Source: Cephalotus follicularis
Lineage: Eukaryota; Streptophyta; Magnoliopsida; Oxalidales; Cephalotaceae
Reading direction: 5' to 3'
Assembly (NCBI GenBank): GCA_001972305.1
Contig: BDDD01001622.1
Span: 174,760-238,759, forward strand
Length of the DNA stretch: 64,000 nt
Shown here: positions 11,803 through 21,421 of the stretch, piece by piece
Position numbering within the stretch: the stretch's first letter is position 1
How the letters are laid out: the number at the start of each line of letters is the position of its first letter
Made by a program: the position numbers and the translations under genes
Notes under the pieces: generated by a model
Database searches by the model: none
What the model saw: only the letters and a program-made list of their open reading frames with translations
What the model was told of the DNA's origin: nothing

Positions 11803-12870
11803 TCAGGATAAATGGTCGGCTACTAAATTCTCAGTTCCTTTCTTGTCTCGAATCTCAACGTCAAATTCTTGAAGGAGTAGAAGCCATCGGATAAGACGTG
11901 CTTTTGCATCCTTTTTACTCATGAGATGCCGAATCGCAGCATGATCAGTATACACGATGACATGTGATCCTAAAAGATATGAACGAAATTTCTCAAGAGC
12001 AAAGACCACAGCTAAAAATTCCTTCTCGATCGTCGTGTAATTCAATTGAGCATCGGAAAGGATCCTACTAGCATAATAAATGACGTGAGGTAGTTTATTC
12101 ATTCTTTGTCCGAGAACAGCTCCAATGGCACTATCGGAAGCATCGCACATGATCTCAAAAGGCTCGGTCCAAATGGGTGCCTGAATGATAGGAGCGGAAG
12201 TGAGCTCCTTCTTTAAGCGATCAAATGCTACAAGGCACTCATCAGAGAAAACAAAATCTTGATCCTTCGCAAGGAGCGAAGTCAAGGGACGTGCGACCTT
12301 GCTAAAATCTTTGCTGAACCTTCGATAAAAACCAGCATGTCCGAGGAATGCTCGAATATCTTTCACATTACGAGGTGGAGGTAAATTCTTGATGACTTCA
12401 ATTTTCGCTTTATCTACTTGAATTCCTTCTTTCGACACCACATGTCCAAGAACGATCCCCTTCTTCACCATGAAATTGCACTTTTCCCAATTAAGCACCA
12501 AATTCTTCTCTCGACTTCTTTCGAGTACTAATTTTAGGTGATGAAGGCATTGAGAAAAGGAGGAACCATGTACAGAAAAGTCATCCATAAACACTTCAAG
12601 AAAATCTTCCACCATGTCAGAGAAAATACTCATCATACACCTTTGGAAGGTAGCGGGGGCATTGCAAAGGCCAAACGGCATGCGTCGGTAAGCAAATGTT
12701 CCGAAAGGGCATGTGAATGTGGTTTTCTCTTGATCTTGCAGAGCGATGGGAATTTGATTATATACGGAGTACCCATCGAGAAAGCAATAGTACTCATGAC
12801 CAGCTAACCTATCTAACATTTGATCGATAAACGGAAGAGGAAAATGATCCTTCCAGGTTGCGGTATTCAA
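11803..12870 (-). pseudogene. Athila-like reverse transcriptase-RNase H (B)
   Basis: 355 uninterrupted codons carrying most of RT and all of RNase H. RT motifs are [20 protein letters not shown] (residues 52-71) and the catalytic FMDD (94-97). The connection domain has [17 protein letters not shown]. RNase H shows the four acidic positions in CDAS, IEKE, YTDH and ADHLS. The domain looks chemically intact, but it lies between a nonsense codon upstream (next entry) and a truncated integrase downstream. Its N-terminal third is repeated at 14512-14745 by the 1875-bp duplication. Function would be cDNA synthesis on element RNA in cytoplasmic particles. Confidence 0.92.
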
Positions 12871-12873
12871 CTT

Positions 12874-13449
12874 TCAGTAGTCAATGCACACCCTCCAACC
12901 GCTTTGGACTTTTGTAGGAAGTAAATCGTCGGTGGAGGATTGCACTACCGTTACTCCGGATTTCTTTGGAACAACGTGGACTGGACTCACCCATTGACTA
13001 TCTGAAATGGGATAAATGATCCCATTGTCCAGCCACTTCAATATTTCTTTTTGAATGGCTTCTTTCATCAAGGGATTCGCTCTTCGCTGAGGTTCTCTAG
13101 AAGGTTTGGATCCTTCTATGAGATTTATGCGATGCTTGCGAATGGAAGGGCTAATTCCTTTGATGTCAGCCATCGTCCAACCAACTGCCTCTTTGTTTTC
13201 TTTGAGTAGGTCAATAACCTCATCTTCCTGACTGGGAGTAAGATCGGATGAAATAATAACAGGAAGAGTTTGGTTTTCACCTAGAAATGAGTATTTCAAC
13301 GTAGAGGGCAATTCTTTAAGTTCGAGTTTCGGAGGTTCCTCAATTGATGGTTTAGGCAAGGATGTGGACAAGGGGCCCACTGGCTCTAATGGCTGCATAC
13401 TAAACACATCAACGAAATCACCTCCATCGCCATCCTCTAAATCCCGCAT
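12874..13449 (-). pseudogene. Athila-like protease-RT linker and RT start (B)
   Basis: 191 codons ending in the RT start: GIIYPISDSQWVSPVHVVPK and WRVCIDY. The next codon is TGA and is followed by [15 protein letters not shown], which is the family continuation, so a single nonsense change separates this from the RT domain. The expected codon is probably CGA, making this a typical C-to-T change at a methylated CG. The acidic upstream half (MRDLEDGDGGDF) has no domain I recognise. An identical copy lies at 14749-15324. Confidence 0.88.
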
Positions 13450-13485
13450 GAAATCATTGAAATTTCCATCAAAATCAATGTCGAA

Positions 13486-14110
13486 TTACGTCTCAATATA
13501 ATCGGGAAAGGTATGGATTGCATTCAATTCATCGAAATCGCCGGCATGCTTACCTAATCGGAACACATTGAAGTCCACGGATGTATTTCCGAAGCTTAAT
13601 CTCATCAAACCGTTTCGACAATTGATTAATGCATTGCTTGTAGCGAGGAAAGGTCTACCTAGGATAATAGGAATTTGATCATTTAAGTTTGCAACAGGCT
13701 GGGTGTCTAAGACGATGAAGTCTACAGGAAAGAAAAACTCTCCAACCTTTATCAACACATCCTCGATTTTTCCTCGCGGTACCTTCATAGACCTATCCGC
13801 TAATTGCAATGTCATCGTCGTGGGTCTTAACTCTCCTAGTCCAAGCCTCTCATAGACCGATGACGGTAATAAGTTCACACTCGCTCCTAAATCAAGCAAG
13901 GCATGCTCAATTTTTGGGTTTCCAATAACACAAGCGATTGTTGGGCAGCCAGGATCTTTGTACTTTCGCATCGTGGGTTGCGAAAACAAAGCACTAATGT
14001 TGGCTGCCAAGAAAGCCTTTTTCAGGGTCTGAAGGATCCTCTTTTTCGTGCATAAGTCTTTTAGGACTTTTGCGTAAGAAGGCACCTGTTCAATGGCTTC
14101 AAGCAATGGA
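13486..14110 (-). pseudogene. Athila-like aspartic protease region (B)
   Basis: Encodes the protease region with PTIACVIGNPKIEHALLDLG, then LGASVNLLPSSVY (D-L-G-A active site type of the Athila/Tat group) and IPIILGRPFLATSNALINCR. A TAA ends the frame at 13486, and it would otherwise continue toward the next reading frame (FDIDFDGN). Upstream, the sequence NIPLLEAIEQVPSYAKVLK-type text is cut at 14111, where Tekay LTR sequence begins. The codons for residues upstream of about MIPLLEAIEQ come from the inserted LTR and are not protease. An identical copy is at 15361-15985. Confidence 0.87.
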
Positions 14111-14511
14111 ATCATTAATCTTGATTTACTGAGAATGTTGAGTTTTAACCGCAAAAGATGCTTGCAAACCCTAATTATGGACTTGGAGGTGGAGTATGTA
14201 TGTTAAAGCTTGAAATGGCGCTGTTTTGGCCAAAAGACATCGTCGCCTTTTGGAAAGACATCGACTCCTTTGTGTGCTAGGGCACACATGAATGCATGGG
14301 CATGCACGTCGATTCGGGAAGGAGGCATCGACACCTTCTTACGAATGGACAAAGACATCGACGTCCATGGAAAGACGTCGACGCCTTTGTATGAATGGCC
14401 AGCACGTTCTTCGTCTGCAGAACAACATGCTAGAGGGATTTGTTTAAGGGGCTTACCTAACGCCTTTTTTGAGTGCTGTGTGGCGTGTTGTGCATATGGG
14501 TGTGTTGCCAG

Positions 14512-14745
14512 ACACCTTTGGAAGGTAGCGGGGGCATTGCAAAGGCCAAACGGCATGCGTCGGTAAGCAAATGTTCCGAAAGGGCATGTGAATGTGGTTT
14601 TCTCTTGATCTTGCAGAGCGATGGGAATTTGATTATATACGGAGTACCCATCGAGAAAGCAATAGTACTCATGACCAGCTAACCTATCTAACATTTGATC
14701 GATAAACGGAAGAGGAAAATGATCCTTCCAGGTTGCGGTATTCAA
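14512..14745 (-). pseudogene. Athila RT N-terminal fragment (duplicate)
   Basis: Identical to the start of the RT entry at 11803-12870 down to NAPATFQRC. It then runs into T3 LTR sequence across the duplication joint, giving a meaningless tail (LATHPYAQHATQ). It results from the tandem duplication. Confidence 0.9.
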
Positions 14746-14748
14746 CTT

Positions 14749-15324
14749 TCAGTAGTCAATGCACACCCTCCAACCGCTTTGGACTTTTGTAGGAAGTAAA
14801 TCGTCGGTGGAGGATTGCACTACCGTTACTCCGGATTTCTTTGGAACAACGTGGACTGGACTCACCCATTGACTATCTGAAATGGGATAAATGATCCCAT
14901 TGTCCAGCCACTTCAATATTTCTTTTTGAATGGCTTCTTTCATCAAGGGATTCGCTCTTCGCTGAGGTTCTCTAGAAGGTTTGGATCCTTCTATGAGATT
15001 TATGCGATGCTTGCGAATGGAAGGGCTAATTCCTTTGATGTCAGCCATCGTCCAACCAACTGCCTCTTTGTTTTCTTTGAGTAGGTCAATAACCTCATCT
15101 TCCTGACTGGGAGTAAGATCGGATGAAATAATAACAGGAAGAGTTTGGTTTTCACCTAGAAATGAGTATTTCAACGTAGAGGGCAATTCTTTAAGTTCGA
15201 GTTTCGGAGGTTCCTCAATTGATGGTTTAGGCAAGGATGTGGACAAGGGGCCCACTGGCTCTAATGGCTGCATACTAAACACATCAACGAAATCACCTCC
15301 ATCGCCATCCTCTAAATCCCGCAT
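14749..15324 (-). pseudogene. Duplicate of Athila linker/RT start
   Basis: Residue-for-residue identical to the frame at 12874-13449, including the TGA after CIDY. Part of duplication copy 2. Confidence 0.92.
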
Positions 15325-15360
15325 GAAATCATTGAAATTTCCATCAAAATCAATGTCGAA

Positions 15361-15985
15361 TTACGTCTCAATATAATCGGGAAAGGTATGGATTGCATTC
15401 AATTCATCGAAATCGCCGGCATGCTTACCTAATCGGAACACATTGAAGTCCACGGATGTATTTCCGAAGCTTAATCTCATCAAACCGTTTCGACAATTGA
15501 TTAATGCATTGCTTGTAGCGAGGAAAGGTCTACCTAGGATAATAGGAATTTGATCATTTAAGTTTGCAACAGGCTGGGTGTCTAAGACGATGAAGTCTAC
15601 AGGAAAGAAAAACTCTCCAACCTTTATCAACACATCCTCGATTTTTCCTCGCGGTACCTTCATAGACCTATCCGCTAATTGCAATGTCATCGTCGTGGGT
15701 CTTAACTCTCCTAGTCCAAGCCTCTCATAGACCGATGACGGTAATAAGTTCACACTCGCTCCTAAATCAAGCAAGGCATGCTCAATTTTTGGGTTTCCAA
15801 TAACACAAGCGATTGTTGGGCAGCCAGGATCTTTGTACTTTCGCATCGTGGGTTGCGAAAACAAAGCACTAATGTTGGCTGCCAAGAAAGCCTTTTTCAG
15901 GGTCTGAAGGATCCTCTTTTTCGTGCATAAGTCTTTTAGGACTTTTGCGTAAGAAGGCACCTGTTCAATGGCTTCAAGCAATGGA
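15361..15985 (-). pseudogene. Duplicate of Athila protease region
   Basis: Identical to the frame at 13486-14110, with the same TAA end and the same junction to Tekay LTR sequence at its upstream side (15986). Part of duplication copy 2. Confidence 0.92.
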
Positions 15986-16109
15986 ATCATTAATCTTGAT
16001 TTACTGAGAATGTTGAGTTTTAACCGCAAAAGATGCTTGCAAACCCTAATTATGGACTTGGAGGTGGAGTATGTATGTTAAAGCTTGAAATGGCGCTGTT
16101 TTGGCCAAA

Positions 16110-16265
16110 AGACATCGTCGCCTTTTGGAAAGACATCGACTCCTTTGTGTGCTAGGGCACACATGAATGCATGGGCATGCACGTCGATTCGGGAAGGAGG
16201 CATCGACACCTTCTTACGAATGGACAAAGACATCGACGTCCATGGAAAGACGTCGACGCCTTTGT
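16110..16265. repeat. First TCGAC motif group of T3 LTR
   Basis: Motifs of the form AAAGACATCGACTCC and AAAGACGTCGACGCC. In the duplicate at 14235-14385 the cores start at 14240 and 14261 (21 bp apart) and 14358 and 14378 (20 bp). The same group is in the 3' LTR at about 21595-21750. Confidence 0.82.
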
Positions 16266-17009
16266 ATGAATGGCCAGCACGTTCTTCGTCTGCAGAACAA
16301 CATGCTAGAGGGATTTGTTTAAGGGGCTTACCTAACGCCTTTTTTGAGTGCTGTGTGGCGTGTTGTGCATATGGGTGTGTTGCCAGAACATGCCTCACAT
16401 GGCTCATGCAAGGGGGAATCCTCACCTGCTACCTGCAATGCAAAGGATGGTTAAAGAATGTAAAGAAATGCAGAAAAGGGAGTAGGTGAGAAAGAGTTGG
16501 AGTGTGGCTATCAAATGCTGGAATGGAAATGTCGGGGGAGAGCCTTCTGCATAAAGGGCACCCTCCCCACTTGTCTCTCTCGTTTTACAACGCCAGAAGA
16601 GAGAGAGAGAGAGTGAAACAGTGACTGTGTGTATTCCACCATTGTTGAAGCTTGGAGCTTGGACCTTGAGGCTACTGGTGCAGCTACGGGACGGAACAAG
16701 AAGACCTGCTGTGACTTCGTGGAATACTAAAAGAGGTGGACTTCTGGTTTCTAACTTGAAACCAGAGGTAGGGGAAAGCCATACTGTAAATTCGAGCTTA
16801 ATATTCATGCATGGTTTATGAATTCTGAATGTATAAAAATGCATGATTCTTGGATTGTTACTGTTACTGGATTGATGCTATGATATGCTAGATGTGTTTA
16901 TAGTATCTACATGTTGGTTTCTTGCTGTGAAAACCCGTTGCTATGCATAATTGTGGGTGGTTAAAGCCACTATTTGATAAGTCGTGAGGTAGAAGACGAC
17001 CACTGTTGG

Positions 17010-17365
17010 AAATGACGTCGACTTCTTTTATTATACGTCGACGCTATTATGTAATACACGGTCGTTCTGAGGTTTCAGACCCTAAGACATCGACTTCTTT
17101 ATAATGACATCGAGGTCTTTTATGTTTTACCTCATTACTGACTGAGAGGGATCGACGTCTTTGGGAAGACATCGACACCCCGGACCGCTTACCTGGTTCC
17201 TGTTGAAAAGGCATCGACGCCTTTTAGTTAGACATCGACGCCATTTCATGATACGCTGTCGTTTTGAGGTTCCTTCTGTTGAAGAACAAGCTGACACCGA
17301 GGCTGGGTTTTGACGCACGACTCGAAGACATCGACGTCTTTGGGAAAGACGTCGACGTCTTTGTT
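17010..17365. repeat. Second TCGAC motif array of T3 LTR
   Basis: Five pairs of cores: 17018/17038, 17090/17110, 17152/17172, 17214/17234 and 17331/17352. Within-pair spacing is 20, 20, 20, 20 and 21 bp. The last motif, AAAGACGTCGACGTCTTT, is a perfect 18-bp palindrome containing two overlapping GACGTC sites. The 3' LTR has the same five pairs at about 22500-22845. Confidence 0.88.
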
Positions 17366-18462
17366 ACTGTTTGGAGATTTCTTCATCGGATGACACGGAA
17401 CGATCTCAATTCCTATTTGAGTGCATTTGAGCATATGTATGCATTGCATATGTACTGTTTACTGCCTAATTGTGTACTATTTGAATATTATTCATGATTT
17501 CAAAAGTGTTGATACCTTAGAAATGTACAAATAAGCTCGGAATGAGATATTTTGGGTATGAAATTATGTATTGACCAAATAATGTATTTTCAACCGAACG
17601 ATTTATACTACTGAAACTGTTACTAATATTTTCTACTAAAAATACTTATTTTCAAATGTTGTCAATTTTGGAAACTTTTCCGAAAATAACTGCCTGTTAT
17701 TGATCAAATCGATCATCACTGTTTACTGTACTGTTACTGTTTAAATACACTGTTTGCTCTGTGAATTGATTGTGACTGTGTTTGCGCTGCTAGTTGCGTG
17801 GCGGAGGTTGCCAATGATGACTAGTGGTAAGGGCAGGCCTAGGGGCCTGGAGCATGGCTAGGTGTCCCACTGTACTGTTGCCTCACCCGATTGCCCGATG
17901 TGGGGGTCGTCGTGGGAGTGTAGCGTGGGGCCAGGAGTTGGCGGCGCTATAACTGTTGTTGTGGTCCTATGCGGACATACTGTACTGTACTGTTTACTGG
18001 TCCTTTACGGACATTACTGTGATTGTTGACGTAGCCCTGGCCGGGTTACTACTGCACTGTTACTGCACACATACATTTTTATATATGTAACACTGATATT
18101 TTACTGTACTGATATACATATTTTCATATATGTATAAACCGGGTTTCACTGCACTGCATCATTTATGCATTCATATCATGACATGCATTATGTTAATCCC
18201 AATTTACTGTTATGACTTAGCCGAGTGAGGACAAAGGCTAACCCCCTACTTTACAGATTGATGCAGTGGACTGTTGGATCAGCATGGATGAAGACCATGT
18301 TATTATTCCCGTTTTGTTTATTATTTTGTTTTGTAATAAACCCATATGGATTGTTGATCCGGATGTACCATCTTTATGATTCTGTTTCTAAAGGATTTTA
18401 TATTGTACTATTTTGTTCACGCTCCGTTTTATGGGCGATTGACTTTTATGACCTATTTTTGG

Positions 18463-18487
18463 NNNNNNNNNNNNNNNNNNNNNNNNN
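18463..18487. other. Assembly gap (25 N)
   Basis: A run of exactly 25 N. By comparison with Tekay T1, about 165 bp of LTR, the primer-binding site, gag and protease (roughly 2 kb in all) should lie between the LTR and RT. The placeholder length is therefore not the true distance. Confidence 0.99.
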
Positions 18488-18761
18488 GCTATCCCACTAA
18501 ATCTCTATCCTCGGCAAGGTCCTTATTCTAGTTATTGCTTGAGGTATGAGGAGAACCCGCCATTCCTAGGGTTCAGTAGCCCTTTGTGTAGGCCTTTAAG
18601 CGTGTGTTGCCCTTAAAGGAGGTTCGAGTTCGGAAAGAGGAAGGAAGCTAGCTATTGTATCCGGTTTATAGGAAGCGTAGGGAAGAGGTTCATAGAGCTA
18701 CGAGCCTATTTTCTATACTAGCCACAACTTTTAGGGAACAGAGGGAACTTGACTTTTCAGG
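18488..18761. other. Unplaced 274-bp segment after gap
   Basis: Sequence between the gap and the start of Tekay RT that matches neither the LTR end nor the gag/protease of the Tekay copy at 1-4048. It is less AT-rich and more purine-rich than its surroundings, with stretches such as GAGTTCGGAAAGAGGAAGG. The style is reminiscent of plant organelle DNA, but that is a guess. It changes to clean Tekay RT at ATGGCTCCGGCTGAG (18762). It may be an organelle-derived insert or a chimeric gap fill. Confidence 0.45.
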
Positions 18762-20695
18762 ATGGCTCCGGCTGAGTTGCGAGAGCTGAAACTACAGTTG
18801 CAAGACCTGATTGACAAAGGTTTTGTAAGACCCAGTGTTTCTCCATGGGGTGCACCGGTACTGTTCGTCAAGAAGAAGGATGGGTCGATGAGACTCTGTA
18901 TCGATTACCGATGTTGAACAAAGCAACTATCAAGAATAAATATCCTTTCCCCACATTGACGATTTATTTGATCAGTTGCAAGGATCGAGGGTGTTTTCTA
19001 AGCTCGATTTGAGAACGGTTACCACCAGTTGCGAGTGAAGGAAGGGGACATTGAGAAAACTGCCTTCCGAACACGGTATGGTCACTACGAATTCTTGGTG
19101 ATGCCGTTTGGTGTTACCAATGCACCGGCAGCTTTTATGTCATTGATGAATGACGTATTTCGACCGTACCTGGACCAGTTTGTTGTGGTCTTCATTGATG
19201 ATATACTGGTATACTCGAAGAGTGAGGAGGAGCATACTCGCCACCTGAGGATGGTCTTACAGATTCTCCGAGAACACCGGCTATATGCCAAATTCAGTAA
19301 GTGTGAATTTTGGCTTGACCATGTGATCTTTCTTGGTCACATAGTATCTGGAGAAGGTTTGACGGTGGATCCGTCAAAGACTGAAGTGGTTCGAGATTGG
19401 CCACAACCGAAGAATGTGACGGAGGTACGCAGTTTCCTTGGTTTGGCGGGATATTACAGAAGGTTTATTCAGAATTTCTCGAGAATAGCTGAACCTTTGA
19501 CCAGACTGACCCAGAAGAAGACTCTGTTTGTCTGGGATGAAGATTGCGAAGCTAGTTTCCGTGAGCTGAAGGATCGGTTGGTTTCCGCTCCTATCTTGGC
19601 ATTACCTGAAGGTAATGAAGGCTTTGCAGTCTACAGTGATGCATCGGGTAAAGGCTTGGGCTGTGTGTTGATGCAGCGAGGCAAAGTGATTGCATATGCC
19701 TCACGGAAGCTTAAACCGTATGAAGAAAACTACCCAACTCATGACCTTGAGCTTGCAGCTATTATCTTCGCCCTTCAGAAGTGGAGGCATTACCTGTACG
19801 GGGCGCAGTTTGAGATCTTCACTGATCACAAAAGCTTGAGGTATCTGTTCTGCCAAGATACGCTGAACATGAGGCAGCGAAGATGGGTAGAGTTCTTCAA
19901 TGATTATGACTGCAGTGTACAGTATCACCCGGGGAAGGCAAATGTGGTTGCTGATGCCTTGAGCCGCAAGGCTATGCTTGCTAGTACCATGGTATCACAA
20001 TGGAAGATGTTGGAAGACTTCCAGGAATGGTCTCCATTCAATCAGTCACCGGGGATCTTTCTAGTCGACATGCGGGTAGAACCAGTGTTACTACATCGCA
20101 TCAAAGAGGCACAACCACCTGATCCTGAATTGCAGCGGATTCGAGAGAATTTAGATTCGGAGTCTGATTTTAAGGTACATGATGATGGTATTATGAGATA
20201 TCGAGGACGTGTATGTCTTCCGAACGAGCCTGGAGTGAAGGATCAGCTACTCCGATGTGCTCATAAATCTATGTACAGCATTCATCCTGGTAGCACGAAG
20301 ATGTATCAAGACATGAAGAAGTGTTACTGGTGGCCCGGCATGAAGCGAGAGATCGCTGAGTATGTTGCAAAGTGTTATACTTGCCAGACAGTTAAGGCCG
20401 AGCACATGAGACCGGCAGGCTTGCTACAGCCTTTGCCAATTCCAGAGTGGAAGTGGGAACATGTTACGATGGATTCTGTTTCGGGTTTTCCTCTGACTCG
20501 GAACCGCCATAATGTCGTGTGGGTTATCGTGGATAGACTCACCAAGTCAGCGCACTTTCTGCCAACGTATGTTACTGATTCGGCGAGCAAGCTGGCTCGA
20601 CTGTATGTGAAGGAGATAGTGAGGCTGCACGGGGTTCCAGTCAGCATCGTATGTGATAGAGATGCTATCTTCACTTCCAACTTGCTGGTTCCTGG
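18762..20695 (+). pseudogene. Tekay RT, RNase H and integrase core (T3)
   Basis: Starts within the RT linker ([13 protein letters not shown], then [13 protein letters not shown]). Frameshifts at about 18912, 18960 and 19014 damage the region around CIDYR. From 19029 a 561-codon frame runs through RT ([12 protein letters not shown], catalytic FIDD at residues 55-58), RNase H (first aspartate in YSDASGKG, residue 204; later [10 protein letters not shown] and VADALSRK) and integrase ([16 protein letters not shown], first catalytic Asp in TMDSVSGFP, residue 482, then [10 protein letters not shown]). After FTSNL the protein jumps to LVPGRIIYL and stops. A deletion took out the segment with the catalytic glutamate and shifted the frame. 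Confidence 0.92.
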
Positions 20696-21376
20696 GAGGA
20701 TCATATACCTCTGATAGAGTTTTCTTACAATAACAGCTATCATTCCAGTATCAGCATGGCACCGTTTGAGGCACTGTATGGGAGAAAATGCAGATCTCCT
20801 GTATGTTGGGATGAGGTCGGGGAGCGACCTTTACTCGGGACAGAGTTAGTGGAAGAAACTTCAGAAAAGATCAAGATGATCAAGAAGAAGCTGCTTGCTG
20901 CTCAGAGTAGGCAGAAGAGCTACACTGACAGTGTAAAGAGAAGACCTCTGGTCTTTAGCGTGGGTGATCACGTATTCCTTAAGGTATCACCGTGGAAAGG
21001 CGTGCAACGGTTTGGGAAGAAGGGCAAATTAGCTCCTCGCTACATTGGTCCTTTTGAGATTCTGGAGAGAGTCAGGGAGGTAGCTTATCAGCTTGCCTTG
21101 CCTCCTGCACTGTCAAACGTGCACGACATCTTCCACATATCCATGCTGAGGAGATATATTCTGGACCCGTCACATGTCCTGGATTATGATGATGTTCCTG
21201 TGCGAGATGATCTATCTTGTGAGGAGTTGCCTGTACGGATTTTAGGTCGGAAGACACAGACTTTGAGGAACCGAACCATTTCCATGGTCAAGGTTCAATG
21301 GCAGTTTCACAAACCCGATGAGGCAACTTGGGAGCGTGAGGAGGACATCCGAGAACGCTACCCGCACTTGTTTTAG
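20696..21376 (+). pseudogene. Tekay integrase C-terminus with chromodomain (T3)
   Basis: Read in the frame after the deletion, this continues integrase: EFSYNNSYHSSISMAPFEAL, YGRKCRSPVCWDEVG, the GPY/F-like segment GKLAPRYIGPFEILERV, then HISMLRRYILDPSHVL. It ends with a chromodomain-like tail (VKVQWQFHKPDEATWEREED) finishing RYPHLF and TAG. Chromodomains bind modified histone H3 and bias insertion toward heterochromatin in chromoviruses. The uninterrupted frame begins at 20756. The piece is separated from the catalytic core by a frameshift. Confidence 0.9.
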
Positions 21377-21407
21377 TATTGTGTTAATTTCGAGGACGAA
21401 ATTTCTT

Positions 21408-21421
21408 GAAGGAGGGGTGGA
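21408..21421 (+). other. Polypurine tract of T3
   Basis: The purine-rich GAAGGAGGGGTGGA lies immediately before the LTR start TGTAACGCCC at 21422. It is the plus-strand primer site. Confidence 0.82.

Larger units (their letters stand above)
12637..14511. repeat. 1875-bp tandem duplication, copy 1
   Basis: This block starts at ACACCTTTGGAAGG and ends at GTGTTGCCAG. It recurs directly as 14512-16386 at a constant offset of 1875 bases. The encoded 191- and 222-codon frames are identical in both copies, and I saw no base difference in the parts I compared. Only one base (A) is shared across the joint. It covers Athila RT N-terminus, linker and protease plus the first 401 bp of the Tekay T3 LTR (14111-14511). 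Confidence 0.95.
14512..16386. repeat. 1875-bp tandem duplication, copy 2
   Basis: Second copy. It holds an RT fragment (14512-14745, minus), the linker frame (14749-15324) and the protease frame (15361-15985), then the start of the T3 LTR, which here continues uninterrupted past 16386. So copy 2 carries the original Tekay junction and copy 1 the original continuation of the Athila RT. Confidence 0.95.
15986..18462 (+). repeat. 5' LTR of Tekay T3
   Basis: Matches the 3' LTR from 21470 onward (ATCATTAATCTTGATTT). So it lacks the first 48 bp (TGTAACGCCCGG and following), which are replaced by Athila coding sequence. Its first 401 bp are present a second time at 14111-14511 through the tandem duplication. 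It is cut at its 3' side by the run of N after GACCTATTTTTGG, about 165 bp before the LTR end judged from the 3' copy. Open frames such as 18225-18500 also lie in the 3' LTR (23708-24031) and are not genes. Confidence 0.9.

Noticed and set aside
16085-16489. 134-codon frame near the Tekay LTR start
   Set aside because: It is LTR sequence also found at 14210 and 21562-21934, on both strands, covering the motif group.
17246-17449. Open frames with heptad-like peptides such as KDVDVFPKDVDVF
   Set aside because: They are translations of the 21-bp phased TCGAC motifs. Spacing varies between 19 and 24 bp, which breaks the frame, and frames occur on both strands in the same arrays.
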